This document shows positions 1-5,668 of a stretch of 6,386 nt of DNA, piece after piece (the stretch's first letter is position 1; the number at the start of each line of letters is the position of its first letter). The notes under the pieces are model-generated. The model had not been told where the DNA came from. It saw only the letters and a list, made by a program, of their open reading frames with translations, and searched no databases. Origin of the DNA: Schlesneria sp. (GTDB lineage Bacteria > Planctomycetota > Planctomycetia > Planctomycetales > Planctomycetaceae); the NCBI GenBank assembly GCA_025353525.1, contig JANXOO010000584.1:1-6386 (forward strand), written 5' to 3'. The position numbers and the translations under genes were made by a program.

Positions 1-233
1 GCACCGTTTTCGCCGACAGAGACAGAAGGGTTCACAGGCATCGCCAGCGTGTTCCCGTGCGATTCGGCTGCCGCAGCGTCGATCGCATCACGAACTTCGC
101 TGCGATGGATGGGTACCTCGCGCGGAGCCTCGATGCCGAGACGAACTTTGTCACCACGGATTTCAACGACAGTGATGACGATTGAATCGTCAACAATGAT
201 GCTCTCGTTCTTTTTCCGCGACAGAACTAACAT
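1..233 (-). CDS. csrA: CsrA-family carbon storage regulator (3' end cut off by window edge)
   Basis: CsrA is a small dimeric RNA-binding protein that binds GGA motifs in mRNA leaders and controls translation of carbon-storage, motility and biofilm genes. Seventy-seven complete codons are visible, starting [12 protein letters not shown], followed by [19 protein letters not shown] and PIHRSEV. This lines up along its length with E. coli CsrA, including the two RNA-contacting regions around R6 and H43-R44. The ATG (231-233) is preceded by GGAG (243-246) with a 9-nt spacer, and MLVLSR is the usual family N-terminus. E. coli CsrA has 61 residues; here the frame stays open past residue 77 with an Ala/Asn/Pro-rich tail ([19 protein letters not shown]), so it has a C-terminal extension of unknown length. 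It lies downstream of mutM on the same strand but has its own promoter-like sequence. Identification is near certain; only the end is missing. Confidence 0.96.
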   Translation of the reverse strand, partial: MLVLSRKKNESIIVDDSIVITVVEIRGDKVRLGIEAPREVPIHRSEVRDAIDAAAAESHGNTLAMPVNPSVSVGENG

Positions 234-333
234 TTCCCATTTCTCCGAGGGCCAAGCCCCGTCTTCTTCCCTGATTTCGTGCCGTTTTCCATCTGGTTGG
301 CAGTTTGAGCAGCCGTAGCGACATTCAGTCCAC
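234..333 (-). promoter_or_regulatory. csrA leader with five GGA motifs (possible autoregulation)
   Basis: The predicted leader contains five GGA triplets on the minus strand, at 329-331, 288-290, 268-270, 244-246 and 235-237. Two of them, ATGGA and AGGGA, fit the ANGGA core that CsrA prefers. The one at 244-246 is the Shine-Dalgarno core itself, and the one at 235-237 lies between it and the ATG. In E. coli, CsrA represses its own translation through such sites. Autoregulation here is an inference; GGA is a short motif and some copies are expected by chance. Confidence 0.4.
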
Positions 334-339
334 CAGCGG

Positions 340-367
340 ATTGTAGAGTCTGAAGTCCGAAAGTCAA
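340..367 (-). promoter_or_regulatory. Sigma70-type promoter for csrA
   Basis: Read on the minus strand, TTGACT (362-367) is separated by 16 nt from TACAAT (340-345). Each box differs from the E. coli consensus at one position, and the spacing is near optimal. Transcription would start near 333, giving a csrA leader of about 100 nt. The site lies in the 182-bp gap between mutM and csrA, so csrA need not depend on read-through from mutM. No experiment supports this; it rests on motif match and position. Confidence 0.62.
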
Positions 368-415
368 GTCTCACGACTTTTTAATGGAAAAACTTTGCCC
401 AAGTCCTCAAAATCA

Positions 416-1267
416 TTACTTCAGGGAAATCCCCTGGCAGTATTGGCACAGAAACGTCGATCGCTGCGCCTGCACAATCCGTGTGATCTTTCCATTACGG
501 CAAATTCTGCACGGCTGACCTTCTCGCATGTAAACCCGATGCCGGTTCTGGTATTTGCCGCTTTGGCTGAGCGCGTTCCGGTACGTTCCATCGCCGAGCG
601 TCGAGCCTTCGTCTTCAATTGCAGTTCGCAAAATCGACTGCGAGGCGACTGACAGTTGCCTGATCGATTTCCGGTCCAACTCATTCGCTGGTGTCATGGG
701 GTTGATCCCTGCCAGATGCAGAATCTCACTCGCATATAGATTACCGATTCCTGCAACCATTTTCTGATCCATCAGTACAACCTTGATTTCCCGCCTGGAC
801 TTGCCGCAGCAATCGATCCAGGCCTCAACGGTCATTTCCAGTGCGTCGACGCCAAGGACTTCGGGGCCAAATCGAGTTTTGATGTCACCAGGCGCTAGAA
901 GAGTGACCGTTCCCAGGCCGCGCCGATCCCAAAACCACAACGAATCAAATTCAGCCCGTCCGCGAAAATCGAATCGCAGCCTCAGGTGCTGAGTGCTGGG
1001 CGGGTTCGCAAGTACCATCAAGCCGGTCATTCGTGGTTCAACCACCAGATTGGCACCGCCCGAAACATCGAAGACGATACGTTTTCCAAGCCTGCGGACA
1101 TCGATCACTTTTTTTCCGACGAGGTGATCTCGCAGTACACGAAATGACGGAGTGATCGAAATCGGCTTGCAACTGTTCAGACAAGCAACCACATCACGAA
1201 TCGTACGACCGGAAACAACCGGTCGAATTCCGCGCACCATCGTTTCCACTTCGGGCAATTCTGGCAT
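416..1267 (-). CDS. mutM: Formamidopyrimidine-DNA glycosylase (Fpg/MutM)
   Basis: This enzyme excises oxidised purines such as 8-oxoguanine and Fapy lesions and nicks the resulting abasic site (base excision repair, cytoplasm). The 283-residue protein has every family hallmark. It begins MPELPEVET, with the catalytic P2 and E3. K62 in RRLGKRIVF corresponds to the conserved lysine near residue 57 of E. coli Fpg. M80 in RMTGLM and R115/R116 in WDRRGLG match the lesion-gap-filling residues. LMDQKMVAGIGNLYASE (165-181) carries the helix-two-turn-helix asparagine N176. The C-terminal zinc finger is C253-x2-C256-x17-C274-x2-C277, with R269 as the DNA-binding arginine. Length is normal to slightly long (about 270 in E. 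coli). The ATG is fixed by the obligatory N-terminal proline; the Shine-Dalgarno is weak (GGA 7 nt upstream). It is divergent from the DUF1598 gene and lies upstream of csrA on the same strand. No damage is seen. Confidence 0.97.
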   Translation of the reverse strand: MPELPEVETMVRGIRPVVSGRTIRDVVACLNSCKPISITPSFRVLRDHLVGKKVIDVRRLGKRIVFDVSGGANLVVEPRMTGLMVLANPPSTQHLRLRFDFRGRAEFDSLWFWDRRGLGTVTLLAPGDIKTRFGPEVLGVDALEMTVEAWIDCCGKSRREIKVVLMDQKMVAGIGNLYASEILHLAGINPMTPANELDRKSIRQLSVASQSILRTAIEDEGSTLGDGTYRNALSQSGKYQNRHRVYMREGQPCRICRNGKITRIVQAQRSTFLCQYCQGISLK

Positions 1268-1297
1268 GTTGTCGTCCAGTGTTCTGCAAAACTGTGA

Positions 1298-1303
1298 AGT
1301 ATA
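1298..1303 (-). promoter_or_regulatory. Possible -10 box of mutM promoter
   Basis: TATACT on the minus strand lies 30 bp upstream of the mutM start, a good match to the -10 consensus. No convincing -35 box sits 16-18 nt further upstream, so the call rests on one hexamer and its position. Confidence 0.33.
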
Positions 1304-1344
1304 GCGGCAAATCGGATTGTTGCGACGGACGCAGGCTTCATGGT

Positions 1345-1356
1345 TGCCGATCGGCA
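1345..1356. repeat. 12-bp perfect palindrome in the mutM/DUF1598 divergent spacer
   Basis: TGCCGATCGGCA is identical to its own reverse complement over 12 bp. It sits in the 228-bp divergent intergenic region, between the candidate mutM -10 (1298-1303) and the candidate -35 of the plus-strand operon (1374-1379). This is where a dimeric regulator could act on either promoter. No regulator can be named from the sequence. CCGATCGG-like strings are fairly common in this DNA, so chance is possible. Confidence 0.3.
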
Positions 1357-1373
1357 GAATTCGCAGATTCTCC

Positions 1374-1404
1374 TTGACACCTGCGAGCGGGAAGACGATA
1401 TCTT
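1374..1404 (+). promoter_or_regulatory. Candidate promoter for the DUF1598-purU pair
   Basis: A perfect TTGACA (1374-1379) is followed after 19 nt by TATCTT (1399-1404), a 4/6 match to the -10 consensus. The spacing is longer than ideal. It would give a leader of about 85 nt before the ATG at 1496. It lies inside an upstream in-frame extension of the ORF, which supports starting the gene at 1496 rather than upstream. Confidence 0.4.
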
Positions 1405-1484
1405 ATCCGATACGAGGGTCCGTTCCGGTTGCGACTGGGGGACCCGCTCGATTGCATTGATTCACGTCCGACTCGTCTGCCACG

Positions 1485-1489
1485 AGGAG
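1485..1489 (+). promoter_or_regulatory. Shine-Dalgarno deciding the DUF1598 gene start
   Basis: AGGAG lies 6 nt upstream of the ATG at 1496. The frame stays open upstream to 1340, but only the 1496 start has a strong ribosome binding site and puts a signal peptide at the very N-terminus. Confidence 0.8.
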
Positions 1490-1495
1490 CCTGTC

Positions 1496-3274
1496 ATGGT
1501 ACGGTTTGACCGATTGTTCTGCGGTTTCCGCGTTGTCTCCCGGTTGCTGGTCCCGTGCGGTTGCTTGCTCGCGCTGGTGTCGACCGTTTTTTCCGCTGAA
1601 CCGGTTGCCGCTACTGCGGCGACCCCATCCGGTCGAGGGCAGCAGGTTGCTGACCATCTTGCGGCGGGCGAATTTGGTCCGGCCATGACTCAGGCCCTCG
1701 CCGCACCCGTTGCGGCTGAACGAGCGACATTGCTCAAACAGGTTGCGAAAGCTCAGCAAGAAGTCGGTGATACCGAGGCCGCCGCCGGAACACTGCGTCG
1801 ATTGCCCGCTGGCGAAGATCGTGCAAAGTCGAAAGCCGAATTGCAGGGGTCGGCAGGCGGTGGAGCTCAGGCCGATTTCCAGACGCTCATGCGATTGATT
1901 CAGCAGAGCACCGTTGGGCCACCATCCAACGCAAAATGGGTCGATATTGACGGTGACGGCGGGACCATGTCGCCCTATCAGAACGGTGTTCGAGTCGCGC
2001 CAGGCGGTTTGCTGTCGAAGTTGAGTGGTGAAGAGCTGACGGGATCGCTCGCATCGCTGGGAATTCAGGCTCGGCAGGCCGACCTGAACGGCGATGTGGC
2101 TCAACGCAGCGACATGCGAATGGTGTCACTCACACGACTCGAACGATCAGTTGCGCAACGCATTGAAGAAGGATTGCCGATCCCCGAAACGATGATGCAA
2201 CTCGCGGGGCTCTCGCAAATCAAGTTCGTTTTCGTGTTCCCCGAAACCAACGACATCGTTGTCGCCGGGCCTGCCAGTGGTTGGATGCATAACGCGCAAG
2301 GTCAATCTGTCTCGACCAGCAACGGACGACCGACACTGCAACTCGACGACCTCGTCACCGTGCTTCGGACGTTTGCCCGGGGTGAAGCTGACTTTGGTTG
2401 CTCGATCAATACTCGGGACGAAGGCGTGAAGGCTCTGAAGGAGTTCGTAGAGAAGTCACAGGCCAAGGGTGCGATTGGTGACGGAGCTGTTCGCTCGTGG
2501 GTCAAGCAGATTCAGCAAAAACTTGGGCGACAGGACGTTGTGGTGTGGGGTGTTCCTGCGGATAGCCGTGTTGCACGGGTCATCGTCGAAGCAGATTATC
2601 GTATGAAGCTGATCGGTGTTAACAGATTGGACGCGGGGAAAGAGATTCCTGGCTATTTCGACCTGTTGCCGGTCGCTCAGCAGAAGATTCAACCGAATAT
2701 GGATGCACTCCGCTGGTGGCTGACGCTTCAGTGTGACGCAGTTCTCCACAGCAATGACAAAAATGTCTTCGAAATTCAGGGCTCATCGGTCCTTTGCCAG
2801 TCTGAAAATCAACTGATTACTGCCGACGGCAAGCATGTTCCGACAGGCCAGTCAGAACCAACGAACCGGCTGTTCGCACAGAATTTCACGGCGAACTACG
2901 CAAAGCTGGCGAAAAAGGATCTGGTCTTTGCAGATGCCGAGAACGTTTTTGATATGGCATTGTGCTCGGCTCTGATCAAGCATGAAGGCCTGACAGGACG
3001 CGTCGGCTGGAACTACGGGGTCTTCGCACCGGATGGGGCTTATGCACCCGCCAGTTTCGCTGTTCCGACGGAAGTCGAATCCGTGGTCAATCATCGAGTT
3101 TACCGTGGTCGTGACATCGTCGTACAGGCCGCAGGTGGCGTTCGCTGCAACGTGATGACGGTGGCCAAAGACGCCAACCGGAACAAGCTGGATGCCGAAC
3201 TGGACACGGTCGGCAATACAGCCAAGGCTCCCCGGTTGCCCGAAGGTCGCTGGTGGTGGGATATCACGAAGTAG
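1496..3274 (+). CDS. Secreted planctomycete protein, DUF1598-like
   Basis: The function is unknown. The 592-residue product starts with a Sec-type signal peptide: basic residues, a hydrophobic stretch near 18-32 (LLVPCGCLLALVSTV), and likely cleavage after FSA (34/35). It should act in the periplasm or on the cell surface. Residues 35-115 are Ala-rich and helical (KQVAKAQQEVGDTEAAAGTL); 116-124 is a Gly-rich linker. From about 205 the sequence matches my recollection of planctomycete DUF1598 proteins: SLTRLE (211-216), FVFPETNDIVVAGPASGW (246-263), DVVVWGVPADSRVARVIVEADYRMKL (347-372), LRWWLTL (405-411) and a C-terminal part ending GRWWWDITK. Two short acidic motifs (DIDGDG 150-155, DLNGD 196-200) resemble calcium-loop fragments, but neither forms a complete EF-hand. 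No catalytic motif is recognised. purU follows after 35 bp on the same strand. That it is a real, intact secreted gene is near certain; the family name comes from memory and is less sure. Confidence 0.9.
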   Translation: MVRFDRLFCGFRVVSRLLVPCGCLLALVSTVFSAEPVAATAATPSGRGQQVADHLAAGEFGPAMTQALAAPVAAERATLLKQVAKAQQEVGDTEAAAGTLRRLPAGEDRAKSKAELQGSAGGGAQADFQTLMRLIQQSTVGPPSNAKWVDIDGDGGTMSPYQNGVRVAPGGLLSKLSGEELTGSLASLGIQARQADLNGDVAQRSDMRMVSLTRLERSVAQRIEEGLPIPETMMQLAGLSQIKFVFVFPETNDIVVAGPASGWMHNAQGQSVSTSNGRPTLQLDDLVTVLRTFARGEADFGCSINTRDEGVKALKEFVEKSQAKGAIGDGAVRSWVKQIQQKLGRQDVVVWGVPADSRVARVIVEADYRMKLIGVNRLDAGKEIPGYFDLLPVAQQKIQPNMDALRWWLTLQCDAVLHSNDKNVFEIQGSSVLCQSENQLITADGKHVPTGQSEPTNRLFAQNFTANYAKLAKKDLVFADAENVFDMALCSALIKHEGLTGRVGWNYGVFAPDGAYAPASFAVPTEVESVVNHRVYRGRDIVVQAAGGVRCNVMTVAKDANRNKLDAELDTVGNTAKAPRLPEGRWWWDITK

Positions 3275-3309
3275 GTGATGCTACAGCGTATCTCCTTCCG
3301 ACAGGGAAC

Positions 3310-4206
3310 ATGACACCGGCCATGCAAGTTGTTATTACCGCAGTCGGTCCCGACAATCGGGGGCTGGCCGATCCGATCGTTCATCATGTCACCGCCGCCG
3401 GGGCGAACATCTATGAAATCCAGATGTACGACCACGATTCCGAGCGGCTGTTCGCCATGCTGCTCCGTTTCGACTGGCCTGCGGCCCGATCGGGTATCGA
3501 GCAGCTTCGCAAGCAAATGGACGAGATCGGTCGCGACAAGAATCTTTCGATTCGAACGTGGTCTCGCGACGAGACTAATGTCGCTCCCCGGCTGGCGATT
3601 TGCACGACATACCGGCCCGAGCCGGCGTTAGCCCTCTTGCGTTCGATTCGTGACAAGCGGCTTCGTGCGACGGCGGCGGTCATGGTTGGAAATCGTGACA
3701 GTTGTCGCGGTGTCGCGGAGCAGTTCGGGGTCGATTGGCACAACGTCGGCGACGATCGGGGTGAGCCCGACAATGGCCAAATGGTCGAGATTTTTGATCG
3801 ATACAACGTCGACTATGTTGTGCTGGCCCGCTACATGCGAGTTCTTCCGGCGAGTACCTGCTGGCGTTTTGCCGGGCGGATCATCAATCTGCACCATGGG
3901 TTGTTGCCGCCGTTTCCCGGTTTCCGTCCCTACGAAGACGCCTATCAGCATCGGATGCTGACGTATGGGGCCACCGTTCATTTCATTGTTCCCGAACTGG
4001 ACGCGGGAAATCAGATCATTCACCAGAGTACGTTCACGGTTTTTCCCGGAACGACGCTGGAACTGATCAAGCGACAAGGGGAGACAGATCACGAACCGAG
4101 CTGTCTTGTGGAAGGTGTTCGGCGCGTCATCGATCGCGAAGTCGAACTGCACTTTCATCGGGTTGTACGCAGAAATCGCGACGACCAGGGGCCGGTTCTC
4201 GTCTGA
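3310..4206 (+). CDS. purU: Formyltetrahydrofolate deformylase (PurU-type): ACT plus formyltransferase domains
   Basis: PurU hydrolyses 10-formyl-tetrahydrofolate to formate and tetrahydrofolate, balancing one-carbon pools and supplying formate for purine synthesis in the cytoplasm. The 298-residue protein has an N-terminal ACT domain (about 6-88; VVITAVGPDNRGLADPIVHHV) and a formyltransferase fold (about 94-275). Family signatures are VDYVVLARYMRVL (167-179), INLHHGLLPPFPGFRPY (192-208) and YGATVHFIVPELDAG (219-233), with the expected catalytic N193, H195 and D231. Differences from E. coli PurU are G197 where Ser is usual, an extra residue after the DAG turn, and a divergent C-terminal segment after residue 240. 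ATG 3310 is preceded closely by AGGGA (3303-3307); ATG 3322 (MQVVITAVG) is an equally possible start. The frame is open upstream to 3253, but that part overlaps the previous gene. Probably co-transcribed with the DUF1598 gene. The family is sure; the exact substrate is a little less so. Confidence 0.88.
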   Translation: MTPAMQVVITAVGPDNRGLADPIVHHVTAAGANIYEIQMYDHDSERLFAMLLRFDWPAARSGIEQLRKQMDEIGRDKNLSIRTWSRDETNVAPRLAICTTYRPEPALALLRSIRDKRLRATAAVMVGNRDSCRGVAEQFGVDWHNVGDDRGEPDNGQMVEIFDRYNVDYVVLARYMRVLPASTCWRFAGRIINLHHGLLPPFPGFRPYEDAYQHRMLTYGATVHFIVPELDAGNQIIHQSTFTVFPGTTLELIKRQGETDHEPSCLVEGVRRVIDREVELHFHRVVRRNRDDQGPVLV

Positions 4207-4214
4207 TTCGATTG

Positions 4215-4655
4215 TCAGCCGGCTCGACGACTGCCGTTGACGAAGTCGTCGAATTCGCGAGCTTCAGCGCGCGCTTCCGATTTTCCGAATTCGGCCAGTT
4301 GTCGTTCGGCAAGGTGTTCAAGGACTTGCACCGACCGGTTTGCCAGGATCAGGCTTTTCAGGCACCGTTCCAGACGTTGTGCGGCATCATCGGCCGCAAT
4401 TTCGGCCAGTTCGAGCTGATGGCTCAATTGTTCTGCGTGACGCCGACGATTTGCAATCTTGTCGATGGGCAACGATTCGCCGTCATTCAGTTCTCGAAGT
4501 TCTGCGAGTACCTCGGTTCGTTCGCTGGCGATGCAGAGGCAGCCCGCAAGACATTGCGAATGTGTTTCACGGGCAATGGAGACGGATTGGCGATGCAGGT
4601 TCCGTTCGTGCTCGCGAACTTTCAATACGGTGCTCAACCGGAATTGAAACGTCAT
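4215..4655 (-). CDS. fliJ: FliJ-like flagellar export chaperone/stalk protein
   Basis: FliJ is a small antiparallel coiled-coil protein that sits in the FliI ATPase ring of the flagellar type III export apparatus and links it to FlhA. The 146-residue product (E. coli FliJ has 147) begins MTFQFRLSTVLKVREHE, the typical FliJ N-terminus. The rest is predicted as almost all charged helix, with a break near 56-64 (LNDGESLPI) separating two helices. The second helix has the family-like stretch SVQVLEHLAERQLAEF (108-123) and a Glu/Arg/Asp-rich end. The frame is open upstream to 4802, but that extension crosses a terminator-like hairpin and does not look like protein, so ATG 4653-4655 is chosen; its Shine-Dalgarno is poor. 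No fliI or other flagellar gene is in the window, so it is an isolated copy. YscO-type proteins look similar; FliJ is preferred from the N-terminus. Confidence 0.78.
   Translation of the reverse strand: MTFQFRLSTVLKVREHERNLHRQSVSIARETHSQCLAGCLCIASERTEVLAELRELNDGESLPIDKIANRRRHAEQLSHQLELAEIAADDAAQRLERCLKSLILANRSVQVLEHLAERQLAEFGKSEARAEAREFDDFVNGSRRAG
4224..4252. terminator. Inverted repeat at the purU/fliJ convergence (weak terminator candidate)
   Basis: The arms TCGACGACT (4224-4232) and AGTCGTCGA (4244-4252) are perfectly complementary over 9 bp with an 11-nt loop. It starts 18 bp after the purU stop and lies within the last codons of the convergent fliJ-like gene. There is no T-tract on either side, so it is not a classical intrinsic terminator. 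It could stall or stabilise transcript ends of purU. Confidence 0.3.
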
Positions 4656-4682
4656 GTGGACTCGTTGAACCCCTCTCCGGTG

Positions 4683-4727
4683 AAAAACCTGGCAACCTGC
4701 TTCCAGCGGTCGTCGCGCCGGTTGCCA
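4683..4727 (-). terminator. Intrinsic terminator-like hairpin after the wzm-type gene
   Basis: On the minus strand TGGCAACC (4727-4720) and GGTTGCCA (4697-4690) form a perfect 8-bp stem. The 22-nt loop can pair further through GCG/CGC. The stem is followed by GG and then TTTTT (4687-4683). It begins about 58 bp after the permease stop codon and lies 27 bp or more upstream of the fliJ start. It would end the permease transcript, or attenuate read-through into fliJ. Confidence 0.5.
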
Positions 4728-4785
4728 ATATCCCGCTCGGTGCCAAATTACTCCAAAGCGTCGGATTCTTGCTAGTCCGGTCTTT

Positions 4786-5652
4786 TCAAATGTTATCGGC
4801 AAGGAAACATTCGACCCGGCGGAAGTACCAGGCGCCCGATACGAGCAGCAGCGATAGTGATATCAGGGACAGCGTCATTCCGTACCAAACAATGGGGAGG
4901 TCGGAATCGAACAATGACCATCGAAACCCGTCGAGAAGTGTCGACATCGGGTTGGCATAATAGATCCATCGCCATCGCTCGGGAACCAGACTCGACGGGT
5001 ACAGGACCGGGCTTGCGATCATTCCCAATTGCAGCAGGAAAGGGACGATGTACCCGAAATCCCGGTAATGTGCGTTGAGTGCCGACAACCACAGGCCCAT
5101 GCCGATACCGGAAACGACGGTCAGCAGCACGATGGCCGGCGACAGGACAATTGATGCTGATACGGGGGCTCGATACCAGAGCATCATGACGGCAAGCGCA
5201 ACGAGTCCGATACCGAAGTCAAGTAGAGGCCGAAGGCAGGCCGAAAGTGGCAGTATGACGCGAGGAAAATAGACTTTCGTGACCATCTGGCGGTTGTCGA
5301 CGAGGCAAAGCGTAGAGGCCGCAAGAATGCCCGCAAACAATTGGTAAAGAAGAAGGCTGCCAAAAATTCTGACCTTGCGCATGTCACCGTCAGTCGAGTC
5401 GTTTTTGAGGATTTGTATCAGTCCGTTGAAGGCGATCATCTGGGCCAGCGGTTGCAGCACTGTCCATGCAATTCCTACCACTGTTTGCCGATACCGGACT
5501 TTGATATCGCGGACGGCAAAAATCCAGATCAACTCCCGGTATCGCCATAATTCCCGCAAATCGAACATTCCGTACGGGATGTTCGCGTCAACGATCATCA
5601 GGTCGCGATCTGGCTGGACTTCGACCGGCGATGTGGGGTTGAGGGTGCTCAT
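4786..5652 (-). CDS. ABC-2 type polysaccharide export permease (Wzm/TagG/KpsM family)
   Basis: This is the inner-membrane permease of an ABC exporter that moves lipid-linked O-antigen, teichoic acid or capsule-type polysaccharide out of the cytoplasm; it needs a Wzt/TagH-type ATPase partner. The 288-residue protein has the family layout: cytosolic N-terminus, the amphipathic entry segment LRELWRYRELIWIFAVRDIKVRYR (32-55) containing the family-typical RDIKVRYRQT, and about six membrane segments (roughly 62-83, 98-118, 143-160, 167-190, 200-218, 256-277). Late signatures are ALNAHYRDFGYIVPFLLQL (191-209) and YYANPMSTLLDGFRW (231-245). The end, FRRVECFLADNI, fits the family. The ATG at 5650-5652 has TGAGGT (5663-5668) 10 nt upstream. 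The frame is open to 5970, but the added residues are Arg/Ser-rich and unlike any permease N-terminus. No ATPase gene adjoins it here. The exported polymer cannot be deduced. Confidence 0.93.
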   Translation of the reverse strand: MSTLNPTSPVEVQPDRDLMIVDANIPYGMFDLRELWRYRELIWIFAVRDIKVRYRQTVVGIAWTVLQPLAQMIAFNGLIQILKNDSTDGDMRKVRIFGSLLLYQLFAGILAASTLCLVDNRQMVTKVYFPRVILPLSACLRPLLDFGIGLVALAVMMLWYRAPVSASIVLSPAIVLLTVVSGIGMGLWLSALNAHYRDFGYIVPFLLQLGMIASPVLYPSSLVPERWRWIYYANPMSTLLDGFRWSLFDSDLPIVWYGMTLSLISLSLLLVSGAWYFRRVECFLADNI

Positions 5653-5668
5653 CGATTGATTGACCTCA

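Noticed and set aside
360..382. Short hairpin plus T-tract on the plus strand between mutM and csrA
   Set aside because: The stem is only 5-6 A/T-rich pairs and no plus-strand gene ends here; it overlaps the csrA promoter, so terminator function is not supported.
1340..1495. In-frame N-terminal extension of the secreted protein
   Set aside because: It would bury the signal peptide at residue 53, lacks a good ribosome binding site, and overlaps the promoter candidate; ATG 1496 has AGGAG at 6 nt.
1691..1700. Calcium-binding EF-hand/dockerin reading of the acidic motifs in the secreted protein (residues 150-155 and 196-200)
   Set aside because: Neither motif completes a 12-residue EF loop with the terminal acidic residue, and the second runs into the family core; the resemblance is probably chance.
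1403..2104. 233-codon open frame antisense to the secreted protein
   Set aside because: Composition is that of a shadow frame (Arg/Ser/Gln/Cys-rich, no domain) opposite a well-supported gene.
3253..3309. Upstream start for the PurU-type protein
   Set aside because: It overlaps the end of the previous gene, adds residues before the ACT domain with no family match, and lacks a ribosome binding site.
4656..4802. In-frame extension of the FliJ-like protein overlapping the permease end
   Set aside because: It contains the terminator-like hairpin and does not look like protein; MTFQFRL at 4655 is the typical FliJ start.
4212..4960. Plus-strand open frames of 187 and 206 codons
   Set aside because: They lie opposite the fliJ-like and permease genes, which have clear family signatures; the plus-strand products resemble nothing.
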